This document shows positions 1 to 5,781 of a stretch of 6,661 nt of DNA, in pieces. The translations under genes were made by a program, and so were the position numbers. The first letter of the stretch is position 1, and every line of letters starts with the position of its first letter. Location: positions 1-6,661 of the forward strand of contig JAEZGP010000694.1 in assembly GCA_023437285.1 (NCBI GenBank). Direction: 5' to 3'. Below the pieces are notes generated by a model, which saw only the letters and a program-made list of their open reading frames with translations, did not search any database and was not told where the DNA came from. The DNA comes from Actinomycetes bacterium (GTDB lineage Bacteria; Actinomycetota; Actinomycetes; Mycobacteriales; Micromonosporaceae).

Positions 1-1
1 C

Positions 2-673
2 TCCATCGCTGATGGCTCAGCGACGGAGCCCGACGACGCTCCCGGCCTGGACTTCCTGGCCGCCCGCCTGATCAACGGCCGCCTCACGGGCGGGCCGGTC
101 GAGGATTCGGTCGACCTGGCCCGCATCGAGAAGGCGGTCCGGGAGATCCTCATCGCGATCGGCGAGGACCCCGACCGCGACGGCCTGGTACGCACCCCCG
201 GCCGGGTGGCCCGCGCGTACGCGGAGCTGTTCGCCGGCCTGCGCGTCGACCCGCGCGAGGTGCTCACCACGTCGTTCGAGGCCGACCACGACGAGTTGGT
301 GCTCGTACGCGACATCGAGGTGACCTCGACGTGCGAGCACCACCTGCTGCCGTTCACCGGCACCGCCCACATCGGCTACATCCCGGGCTCGGACGGTCGC
401 ATCACCGGCCTGTCCAAGCTCGCCCGCCTCGTCGAGGTGTACGCCCGCCGCCCGCAGGTGCAGGAGCGGCTCACCTCCCAGATCGCCGACACCCTCATGG
501 ACGCGCTGAACCCGCGCGGCGTGATCGTGGTGGTCGACTGCGCGCACACCTGCATGTCGATGCGCGGCATCCAGAAGACCGGTTCGCGGACGGTCACGTC
601 GGCCGTACGCGGCATCTTCCAGGCTGACGCCAAGTCGCGCGCCGAGGCGATGAGCCTCATCCTCCACGCCTGA
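2..673 (+). CDS. folE: GTP cyclohydrolase I, 5' truncated
   Basis: This enzyme converts GTP to 7,8-dihydroneopterin triphosphate, the entry step to folate and other pterins and to 7-deazaguanines; it is cytosolic. The frame is open from base 2 to the TGA at 671-673 (223 codons visible). It contains no ATG, GTG or TTG before 206, while family homology ([28 protein letters not shown]) extends well upstream of that GTG, so the true start lies left of the window. The zinc-binding CEHH motif is at 332-343 and the third zinc cysteine (HTCMSMRG) is at 551-553. [22 protein letters not shown] and TSAVRGIF are also family hallmarks. The residues before the HTC motif read VVDCAH where many bacterial homologues have an E-H pair; this is a mild divergence and the catalytic-type His is kept. 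The gene ends 7 bases from the stop of a convergent gene. Family identification is near certain. Whether it is the housekeeping copy or a pathway-specific paralogue cannot be told from here. Confidence 0.96.
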   Translation, partial: SIADGSATEPDDAPGLDFLAARLINGRLTGGPVEDSVDLARIEKAVREILIAIGEDPDRDGLVRTPGRVARAYAELFAGLRVDPREVLTTSFEADHDELVLVRDIEVTSTCEHHLLPFTGTAHIGYIPGSDGRITGLSKLARLVEVYARRPQVQERLTSQIADTLMDALNPRGVIVVVDCAHTCMSMRGIQKTGSRTVTSAVRGIFQADAKSRAEAMSLILHA

Positions 674-680
674 CCCGTCG

Positions 681-1841
681 TCACGCCGGCTGCGGCAGGC
701 TCAGCGGCGGCGGGGCCGTCGGCAGCGTCGTACTGCTGTCGAGGTTCGTCAGGCGGACCAGTTCCTTCAGGTAGCGCTTGACGACCAGGTCGGTGGCCTC
801 GGCCAGCTCGCGACCCGTCTGAATGGCCTGCCAGAACTGGTAGAACTCGTAGAGCGCCGCGCTGCCGAACACCGCCGGCCCGATGATCGTCGGGGCGGTC
901 GCCTCCGCCGCCTGCGCGGCGACCAGGGCCGCCACCGCCATGTCGATCGCCCGCGTGAGCACGTCGGCCAGCTTCCCGGTCAGCGCGCAGACGCTGTGCC
1001 CGATGCGCTGGTAGCAGTCGGCGACCTGGTTGAGCCACTCCTGGGTGCCGACGTGGGACAGGCCGAACAGCCGCAGGTGCTCCTGGAACGCCTCGGACGC
1101 CTGCCCCTGCCACACCGCGCGGACATTGATCTGGTTCTCCGCGAAGTTCTGGTTCACCGCCGCGCAGGCGCGACCGATGTTGGTGAACACGTCGGCGAGC
1201 TGCAACATCGCCGGCCAGTTACCCACGACCGGCTTGACGATCTCGGCGAAGATATCGATCGGACGGTCGCACCAGCCCAGCCGCGCACCGACCGAGGTGG
1301 CCTGCCAGACGAGATCGCGGCCCGACCGGGTGAGGCTGAACGGGTCGCGGGTCCAGTCGACCGGACTGGCGGCGAAGTCGCCGCTGTGATCCGGCGGCGG
1401 CCGCAGGTGGTCGCGGGGCCGCACCACGTCCGTGAACAGCGGCACGGGCGGGTCGAGCGGATCGTACCGGCGCGTCAGGTGCTCCGGATGCTCCGCACCG
1501 CGCCACGTGCGGTCCGTGCGGGCCGCCGCCTTCCGGTCGGTCTCCGCGTAGTACTGCGAAACCTTGATGAGCCGGTCGGCGACCTCCGCGCCGTGTAGGG
1601 CCAACGCCGTACGCAACTGGGTGTTGACCGCCTCGACGACGTTGTCGTGCGCCGGCTTGACCAGCGCGATCAGCGCACCGACCGAGGACACGTCGCGCCA
1701 CGGCAGGTCGCGGTACGTGTGCAGGTAGTCGGCGCTGGCCCCCACGTCTCCGCAGGCCCGCAGCACCATCCTGGTCAGGCCGGGAAGTTCGCGCACCTCC
1801 ACGGAGAAGGGAAGGTCGCGCACGTCGGTGTCGTAGGCCAT
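681..1841 (-). CDS. EspC-like/WXG100-like fused T7SS substrate candidate (386 aa)
   Basis: This is probably a protein exported by a type VII (ESX) system. Residues about 11-110 resemble the EspC-type helical hairpin and end in Y98-A-E-T-D102, which matches the general T7SS YxxxD/E export signal. Residues about 128-170 are a proline-rich, charged linker (DPLDPPVP, LRPPPDHSG). Residues about 195-300 look like a WXG100 unit with a canonical W244-Q-G246 turn followed by QASEAFQEHL. Residues about 300-345 are Ala-rich and hydrophobic (TIIGPAVFGSAALY) and could be a membrane-interacting helix. The tail is Pro-rich. The ATG at 1841 is preceded by GGGGGG with a 5-base spacer, a good ribosome binding site and close to the one before the EspC-like gene at 4082. 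The gene lies 84 bases downstream of the membrane-protein gene on the same strand and may be co-transcribed with it or use its own promoter. No toxin or enzyme domain is visible. The T7SS assignment rests on fold-type pattern and motifs, not on a named orthologue. Confidence 0.8.
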   Translation of the reverse strand: MAYDTDVRDLPFSVEVRELPGLTRMVLRACGDVGASADYLHTYRDLPWRDVSSVGALIALVKPAHDNVVEAVNTQLRTALALHGAEVADRLIKVSQYYAETDRKAAARTDRTWRGAEHPEHLTRRYDPLDPPVPLFTDVVRPRDHLRPPPDHSGDFAASPVDWTRDPFSLTRSGRDLVWQATSVGARLGWCDRPIDIFAEIVKPVVGNWPAMLQLADVFTNIGRACAAVNQNFAENQINVRAVWQGQASEAFQEHLRLFGLSHVGTQEWLNQVADCYQRIGHSVCALTGKLADVLTRAIDMAVAALVAAQAAEATAPTIIGPAVFGSAALYEFYQFWQAIQTGRELAEATDLVVKRYLKELVRLTNLDSSTTLPTAPPPLSLPQPA

Positions 1842-1846
1842 CGTCG

Positions 1847-1852
1847 CCCCCC
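1847..1852 (-). promoter_or_regulatory. Ribosome binding site of the 386-aa T7SS-like gene
   Basis: Six consecutive G on the minus strand sit 5 bases before the ATG at 1841-1839. They support this start. The context (GGGGGGCG then GAC/GACG and ATG) is nearly the same as before the EspC-like gene at 4082. Confidence 0.6.
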
Positions 1853-1913
1853 GTTACGGTCGGATGCCTCTTTGTAGGCCAGCCGACCGGCGCGGGGCAA
1901 CGACGGATCGCAA

Positions 1914-1924
1914 CCTGTGGATAA
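1914..1924 (-). promoter_or_regulatory. DnaA-box-like motif TTATCCACAGG
   Basis: Read on the minus strand, 1924-1916 is TTATCCACA, a perfect match to the classical 9-base DnaA box, followed by GG. It begins one base after the stop codon of the membrane-protein gene. A near copy, TCATCCACAGG, lies in the opposite orientation at 3996-4006, just after the stop of the divergent partner. A single box is not an origin. It could be a DnaA titration or regulatory site, or chance. The string match is certain; the function is not known. Confidence 0.45.
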
Positions 1925-1925
1925 C

Positions 1926-2600
1926 TCAGCGCACCCAGGCGAGCAGCCCCAGCCCGCAGCACAGGACGACGTTGGGCGCGAAGCAGATGAGCGCCCCCAC
2001 GCGCGGCGAGCGAGGGGCCTTCCCGATCGTGAGATACCCCGCCACCCAGGCGATCACCGGGAAGGCCAGGCCGCACAGCGGCGCCCAGAACACGCCGCTC
2101 AACTCGTCCGCCACGCCCAAAAAGATGATCAACTGCATGACGAGAACGACGAGGGCGTACGCACCGTAAATGAGCGCGTTGCGCGGCCACGCTGTCGCGC
2201 GCTCCCCTTCCGGCGGCGGCGATCCTCCCGGCGTCGGCGCCGGCGGGGGACCCGCGAACCGTACGCTGCCCGGCTCCGCGAGCAGGCGATCCGCCAAGTC
2301 CAGAGTGGATGCTCCGGTCGCGCACGCCTCCGCGACACTTGCCGCGCTCAGGTCGCCGAGCGCCGCACGGGCGCCCGCGACCTCCGCGGGCGTCGGCGCC
2401 AACGCCGGTACGGACACCCCGTTGGCCGCGGCCACCTCCGCGAAGCGCGCCTGCTGCAACAACAACCGCTCCCGCAACGCCGGCAGCGTGGCCGGCTCGG
2501 CGCCCGCCCGGGCCGCCGCCACCACCAGCGCGGCCACGAGCCGGTGGGCCTGCGCCGCCTGAGCCAGAGCGGCCGCCCCATCGGGACCCGAATCCACCAC
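1926..2600 (-). CDS. Three-pass membrane protein with helical N-terminal domain (224 aa), unknown function
   Basis: I do not recognise a named family. Residues 1-110 are Ala/Leu-rich, probably all-helical and soluble (for example ALRERLLLQQARFAEVAAA at about 41-59 and SVAEACATGASTLDLADRLL at 88-107). Residues 113-133 are a Pro/Gly linker. Three hydrophobic segments follow: about 142-163 (ALIYGAYALVVLVMQLIIFL), 168-191 (FWAPLCGLAFPVIAWVAGYL) and 202-221 (GALICFAPNVVLCCGLGLL). The short basic loop GKAPRSPR between segments 2 and 3 suggests that loop is cytoplasmic. There is no cleavable signal peptide. The GTG start at 2600 is chosen because a TACGCT hexamer ends exactly six bases upstream, the arrangement of leaderless actinobacterial genes; a second in-frame GTG follows immediately. 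It sits upstream of the T7SS-like gene on the same strand and divergent from the 445-aa gene, so a role linked to the secretion locus is possible but unproven. Confidence 0.8.
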   Translation of the reverse strand: MVDSGPDGAAALAQAAQAHRLVAALVVAAARAGAEPATLPALRERLLLQQARFAEVAAANGVSVPALAPTPAEVAGARAALGDLSAASVAEACATGASTLDLADRLLAEPGSVRFAGPPPAPTPGGSPPPEGERATAWPRNALIYGAYALVVLVMQLIIFLGVADELSGVFWAPLCGLAFPVIAWVAGYLTIGKAPRSPRVGALICFAPNVVLCCGLGLLAWVR

Positions 2601-2606
2601 GCCGCC

Positions 2607-2612
2607 AGCGTA
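2607..2612 (-). promoter_or_regulatory. Putative -10 element (TACGCT), leaderless promoter of the membrane-protein gene
   Basis: On the minus strand TACGCT fits the actinobacterial TANNNT -10 consensus. Exactly six bases separate it from the GTG at 2600, placing the predicted transcription start on the first base of the start codon. No Shine-Dalgarno sequence is seen. No convincing -35 is seen. Confidence 0.5.
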
Positions 2613-2650
2613 CGGTGTGGTCGGCGGTGGACCGTGATGGATACGGTGTG
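2611..2650. repeat. 9-bp direct repeat (TACGGTGTG) in the divergent promoter region
   Basis: TACGGTGTG occurs at 2611-2619 and again at 2642-2650, 31 bases apart start to start (about three helical turns). The second copy contains the proposed plus-strand -10. The first overlaps the minus-strand -10. It may be a regulator binding pair, an alternative promoter or coincidence. Confidence 0.35.
2642..2647 (+). promoter_or_regulatory. Putative -10 element (TACGGT), leaderless promoter of the 445-aa gene
   Basis: TACGGT fits TANNNT and is followed by six bases and then the GTG at 2654, so the predicted transcript starts on the start codon. No Shine-Dalgarno sequence is visible before any candidate start. 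The arrangement mirrors the one on the opposite strand at 2607-2612. Confidence 0.5.
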
Positions 2651-2653
2651 CGC

Positions 2654-3991
2654 GTGGCGGGCGATCCGGTCGTACTCAAAACGTTGGCCAGGCTGCGCCG
2701 CGCGGACCCGGCGGCGGCCCGGCTGGCTCAGGCCGGACTCAACGACCTGCTGGCCGAGGGCGGCCTCGCCGACCTCACCCAACACGACCTGCAGTCCTAC
2801 CTGTGGTTCACCCTTCCCGAAGACGACGAGTCGCCGCTCACCGCCGCCGCGCTCGCCCGGTTCTTCGAACTGGCCGAACTGGAACGCTACGCGGGCATCG
2901 CCGAATCCGAGGCCACCCGGGACGTGCTGCGCACCTACGCCGAACGGGGCCGGGCGGCCGGGCTGCGGGCCGCCACCCGGGCCATGGAGGCCTCCGGCAT
3001 CGTCCCGCCCGACCTGCCCGAACTCGACTGGGGCGAGACGATGGGCCCCGCCGAGGCCGCCGCCTACGACAGCATCGCCACCACCCTGGAACTCGCCCTC
3101 GCCACCGGGGACCTCAAACCCGGCGCGCGCGGCTGGCGCGTCACCCAGGCCCGGCTGACCCGCATCCAGCTCACCATGGCCCGCCACGGCGGGCCGCCGT
3201 TCATCGACCGCATCCGCGCCGAACGCCTGGAACTGTGGGCCGGCCATGGCGGTCAGGCCCGCCGCGCGCTCGCCAGCGCCACCCTCGGCAACGTGACCAC
3301 CCAGCCCGGCGTACCGTCCGATGTGGCCGACCGCATGGCCCCCATGCAGTGGCTGCTCGAACTCGCCAACGGACGCCCCGGCGACACGCCCGGCGTCCCC
3401 CTCACCGTCACCGGCAACCTGGCGCGCCGCGTCGTCCAGGAGGCCGCCGAACGCTTCAACTGGTGGGACCTGCCGCAACGGCCGCCGCGCTCGGAAAGCG
3501 ACATGTGGCGCCTCACCGTCCTGCGTACGGTCCTCACGTCCGCCGGTGCGCTACGCCGCGTCGGCCGCAAACTGCTGCTCGGCACCCGCGGCCGGGGCCT
3601 GCTCGGCAACCCGCTGGCCCAATGGCAGACCGCCACGGAGCACCTGCTCGCGTCATCGGGTTTCGAAGCGGCCGCTCAGGAGGCCGCGCTGCTGCTGTTG
3701 TTGCAGGCCGGCGGCATGGTCGAAATGCGCGAACTCATCGCCGAGGTCGCCGACGTGCTCGCCGGCTCCGGCTGGCGCGACACCGGCAACGGCTCACCCC
3801 CCGACGACCAGGACGTCAGCCGCGCGGTGTGGGCGTTCGTGCGCCGGTGCGAGCTATGGTCCCTCGTGGACTCCGGACGCGGGCCCGGCTGGTCGAGCCG
3901 GTTGCGCCTGTCGCCGGCCGGCCACCTCGCCGGGTACGCCGCTCTACGCCACCAGGCGTTGCGAGCCCGCGCGGGCTCAGAAGGGGAATAG
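2654..3991 (+). CDS. Uncharacterised 445-aa actinobacterial protein with probable winged-helix-like modules
   Basis: I cannot name this protein. The N-terminal half (about 1-240) is predicted mostly helical and charged, with no signal peptide or membrane span. Residues about 247-333 start with VPLTVTGNLARRVV and contain LTSAGALRRVGRKLLLGTRGRGLL then NPLAQW. This resembles the PLTxTGNL...LxxLxxAGLVR...LLL...G..LL...LW region seen, from memory, in actinobacterial pRiA4b ORF-3-like and helicase-associated proteins. Residues about 340-430 (ALLLLLQAGG, VWAFVRRCELWSLVD, RLRLSPAGHLAGYAAL) look like a second winged-helix-like unit with a typical wing ending in LSPAG. The start is set at GTG 2654 because of the -10 six bases before it; GTG 2648 or 2627 are alternatives. 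The open frame continues further upstream, but that part lies antisense to the membrane-protein gene. It is divergent from the membrane protein and upstream of the T7SS operon. A DNA-binding or regulatory role is inferred only. Confidence 0.8.
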   Translation: MAGDPVVLKTLARLRRADPAAARLAQAGLNDLLAEGGLADLTQHDLQSYLWFTLPEDDESPLTAAALARFFELAELERYAGIAESEATRDVLRTYAERGRAAGLRAATRAMEASGIVPPDLPELDWGETMGPAEAAAYDSIATTLELALATGDLKPGARGWRVTQARLTRIQLTMARHGGPPFIDRIRAERLELWAGHGGQARRALASATLGNVTTQPGVPSDVADRMAPMQWLLELANGRPGDTPGVPLTVTGNLARRVVQEAAERFNWWDLPQRPPRSESDMWRLTVLRTVLTSAGALRRVGRKLLLGTRGRGLLGNPLAQWQTATEHLLASSGFEAAAQEAALLLLLQAGGMVEMRELIAEVADVLAGSGWRDTGNGSPPDDQDVSRAVWAFVRRCELWSLVDSGRGPGWSSRLRLSPAGHLAGYAALRHQALRARAGSEGE

Positions 3992-3995
3992 CGCG

Positions 3996-4006
3996 TCATC
4001 CACAGG
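3996..4006 (+). promoter_or_regulatory. DnaA-box-like motif TCATCCACAGG
   Basis: TCATCCACA differs by one base from the classical DnaA box and fits the looser high-GC actinobacterial pattern. It starts four bases after the stop codon of the 445-aa gene. It forms a 10/11 inverted match with 1914-1924, so the two copies flank the divergent gene pair and point outward. Function unknown. Confidence 0.35.
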
Positions 4007-4043
4007 CCGTGTTCATCGGTGGCCGGACAGTGACGAACCGCGA

Positions 4044-4049
4044 TACCCT
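4044..4049 (+). promoter_or_regulatory. Putative -10 element (TACCCT) of the T7SS substrate-mycosin operon
   Basis: GATACCCTG contains TACCCT, which matches TANNNT. A start about 7 bases downstream would give a leader of roughly 26 bases ending in a strong ribosome binding site. No -35 of the TTGAC type is seen at the right spacing. This is the best -10 candidate in the 90-base gap before the operon. Confidence 0.4.
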
Positions 4050-4068
4050 GCCCTCGGCCAGCACACGC

Positions 4069-4076
4069 GAGGGGGG
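4069..4076 (+). promoter_or_regulatory. Ribosome binding site of the EspC-like gene
   Basis: GAGGGGGG lies 5 to 7 bases before the ATG at 4082 and fixes that start. It is the strongest Shine-Dalgarno match in the window, consistent with an abundantly made secreted protein. Confidence 0.65.
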
Positions 4077-4081
4077 CGGAC

Positions 4082-4561
4082 ATGGGCGACGTTCACCACG
4101 ACTGGGACACGTTGGCGCCCCGCCAGGAGCCCAGCCGCGACCTGCGGGTCAATCCGCGCGATGTTGGCGACGCCCGTGCGGTCGTCGACAAGGAACTCGC
4201 CGACCACCTCCGACCAAGGGCCGTCGAGCTGGTCCGCGACTGCGACGACGACCTGCTCACGTTCGGCCCCCGCTTCACGACCAGTGCCGTCTACGCGATG
4301 CGCGGCACGTACCAGGACGCACTCACCCAGACCCTGGACAACGTCCGCGCCTACGTCACCGCCTCGCAGATCCTCATCGAGGCAATGCAGAAGATCCAAT
4401 CCGCGTACGCCTCGGCGGACGGCGCGACCAGCGACACCTTCGAGGGCGCGGTCAAGGCGGCAATGGAGCAGGCAAGAGGCGCGCTGGCCTATGAAAACCT
4501 CCAGCAGGCCAACCAGTACGTCTCCGACGTACCCGACGCCTCCTGGAACGGAAAACTGTGA
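4082..4561 (+). CDS. EspC-like T7SS substrate/partner (159 aa) with YxxxD signal
   Basis: This small, mostly helical protein is probably exported by a type VII system as one half of a heterodimer. Residues about 21-60 and 75-110 form two predicted helices (VNPRDVGDARAVVDKEL and TQTLDNVRAYVTASQILIEA). The second ends in Y109-A-S-A-D113, a YxxxD export motif placed as in EspC/PE-like proteins. There is no W-x-G turn; the only tryptophans are W8 and W155. There is no signal peptide and no membrane span. The ATG at 4082 is chosen for its strong GAGGGGGG ribosome binding site. The stop overlaps the next start in a GTGA (4558-4561), so the product is probably made in step with the PPE-like partner. 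The length is greater than a classic 100-aa WXG100 protein because of an extra acidic C-terminal segment (138-159). No orthologue is named with certainty. Confidence 0.82.
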   Translation: MGDVHHDWDTLAPRQEPSRDLRVNPRDVGDARAVVDKELADHLRPRAVELVRDCDDDLLTFGPRFTTSAVYAMRGTYQDALTQTLDNVRAYVTASQILIEAMQKIQSAYASADGATSDTFEGAVKAAMEQARGALAYENLQQANQYVSDVPDASWNGKL

Positions 4562-5781
4562 GCGGGCAATCGACTGAGGCGGACGCCAAGAGCCGCCTCA
4601 CGGAGCTGTGGGCCCGACTGGCGCAGGAAACCCCCGAGTCCGGTGCGGCGCAGGTGCGGACCTGGTTGGCGATCGACGGCATGTGCCGCCAGCACGCGGA
4701 CATGTTGGAGACCATGGCGACGCGGCTGGCCGACACGTGGACACCGACCAAAGGCAGCGCGGCGGAGGCGTTCCAGGCTTTCGTGAGGCGGCTGGTCGGG
4801 TCGATGCGGTTGACGGCGCAGGCCGCGTACCGCAACGGGCTGAACGTCGACGCCTTTCACCAGGGCCTGATGGAGACCAGGGCGGGCGTGGCCGGCTTGA
4901 TGGCGGAGTTCGAGCGGCGCGAAGCCGCGGAGAAGGCACGCGCTACCGGCGGCATCGCGGGTTCGACGAAGACGATGGCCTCGGCCGGCTGGCGCCGTCA
5001 GCTCGCCGATGAGGCGGCCACCTTGGTGGCGACCTCCGACGCCACCGCCGACATCGCGATGCGGGTTGCTCAGTTCCCGCAGCGCTACGTTGTTGGCCTT
5101 GACCGGTTTGCCGGTCAATCGGGTGACCCGTTGAGCGGCATGGGAGGAGGCGGTTCCGGTCCCGGGGGTTCGAATACGGCGCCGGCTGGCCGGGATGGGG
5201 CGGCCTTATCACGGGCTGATGAGCCCGATGGTGCGAGTGCGTCAGACCAAGGGGCGCCGGTGCTGGCGGGTGAAGCAGTTCCAGGACCAAGCTCCGGGTC
5301 TGCTAGTGGCGGCGGTTGGCACGCGCCGGGCAGTTCGGACTCTCTCGGTCGTTTTACTGCTCCGGGCGGTTCCTCGGTTGGGGTCCCAGGGGGCCGACCA
5401 GTCGGCGGGCTCCCCGCTGGTCCGGGTGATCCTGGCGGAGGGGCCGGGTCTTCGGGGCGTGCAGGCGCTGTTCGGTCCGGCGCAGCCCCCAACGCAGGTA
5501 TCGGCTCACATGGCGGTGGTCCGGCCGGGTTAGTGGGTGCGCCGATGATGCCCGTGACAGGTGGTATGCCGAGTACCACGCGTGACGGCACTCGCATTGG
5601 TCGGCCGGGTGGGGTGATCGGTGGTCAGCGAGGTGAGCGCCCCTACGACCCGGACGACCCGTGGACGGTGGATGCCAAGGGGGTTGCACCGATCATCGGC
5701 GTTCAACAGACGGACACAGCCGATGAGCCTGACGGGGTCCTTCCGCCTGGTGTTGTGAAGGTCAAAGGATGGCCTAGGTGA
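4558..5781 (+). CDS. PPE/WXG100-like T7SS substrate with Gly/Pro/Ser-rich tail (407 aa)
   Basis: This is probably the partner of the EspC-like protein encoded just upstream. Residues about 10-125 are helical, with a W61-T-P-T-K-G66 turn followed by SAAEAFQAF, a relaxed version of the WXG100/PPE turn. Residues about 125-185 hold one or two further helices. Residues about 195-360 are low complexity, rich in Gly, Pro, Ser and Ala, and likely disordered. Near the C-terminus PYDPDDPWTVDAKGVAPII looks like a conserved Trp-containing motif, common as far as I recall in actinobacterial T7SS-associated proteins. The GTG start overlaps the previous stop (GTGA), and the stop overlaps the mycosin start in the same way at 5778-5781. 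A TTA leucine codon occurs at 5206-5208 (residue 217). Third-position G/C bias is weaker in the tail. By analogy with mycobacterial EspB, the disordered linker is a plausible site for mycosin cleavage; this is inference. Confidence 0.82.
   Translation: MSGQSTEADAKSRLTELWARLAQETPESGAAQVRTWLAIDGMCRQHADMLETMATRLADTWTPTKGSAAEAFQAFVRRLVGSMRLTAQAAYRNGLNVDAFHQGLMETRAGVAGLMAEFERREAAEKARATGGIAGSTKTMASAGWRRQLADEAATLVATSDATADIAMRVAQFPQRYVVGLDRFAGQSGDPLSGMGGGGSGPGGSNTAPAGRDGAALSRADEPDGASASDQGAPVLAGEAVPGPSSGSASGGGWHAPGSSDSLGRFTAPGGSSVGVPGGRPVGGLPAGPGDPGGGAGSSGRAGAVRSGAAPNAGIGSHGGGPAGLVGAPMMPVTGGMPSTTRDGTRIGRPGGVIGGQRGERPYDPDDPWTVDAKGVAPIIGVQQTDTADEPDGVLPPGVVKVKGWPR
5765..5769 (+). promoter_or_regulatory. 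Ribosome binding site of the mycosin gene
   Basis: AAGGA lies inside the end of the PPE-like coding region, 8 bases before the GTG at 5778. Together with the GTGA overlap it favours GTG 5778 over the in-frame ATG at 5817. Confidence 0.55.

Noticed and set aside
649..661. Small hairpin (GATGA-GCC-TCATC) near the end of folE as a terminator
   Set aside because: The 5-bp stem lies within coding sequence and there is no T-tract. It is too weak to call.
17..667. Long minus-strand open frame antisense to folE (216 codons)
   Set aside because: It is a shadow of folE. The translation is Arg/Gly/Ala/His/Val-rich with no family features, while the plus frame carries the full FolE motif set.
2309..2653. 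Upstream extension of the 445-aa gene to an ATG at 2309
   Set aside because: This part is antisense to the membrane-protein gene and translates to Arg/Pro-rich sequence without homology character. The leaderless GTG at 2654 gives a cleaner start.
1219..2679. 486-codon minus-strand open frame spanning two genes
   Set aside because: Low-complexity Arg/Gly-rich translation crossing the membrane-protein gene, the gap and the 386-aa gene. It is a GC-bias artefact.
2348..3478. 376-codon minus-strand open frame antisense to the 445-aa gene
   Set aside because: Gly/Val/His-rich shadow frame. It overlaps both divergent genes and has no start signals.
1914..4006. Replication origin based on the two TTATCCACA-like boxes
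   Set aside because: There are only two boxes, 2.1 kb apart and flanking coding genes, with no box cluster, no AT-rich unwinding region and no dnaA or dnaN nearby.
2803..4577. Two long plus-strand open frames (2803-4494 and 3321-4577) overlapping the 445-aa and EspC-like genes
   Set aside because: Arg/Pro/Thr-rich translations typical of out-of-frame GC-rich DNA. They cross the gap that carries the operon's promoter and ribosome binding site.
5195..5533. 112-codon plus-strand frame inside the Gly-rich tail region
   Set aside because: Shadow of the 407-aa gene. It has no ribosome binding site, no conserved motif and no supporting codon bias.
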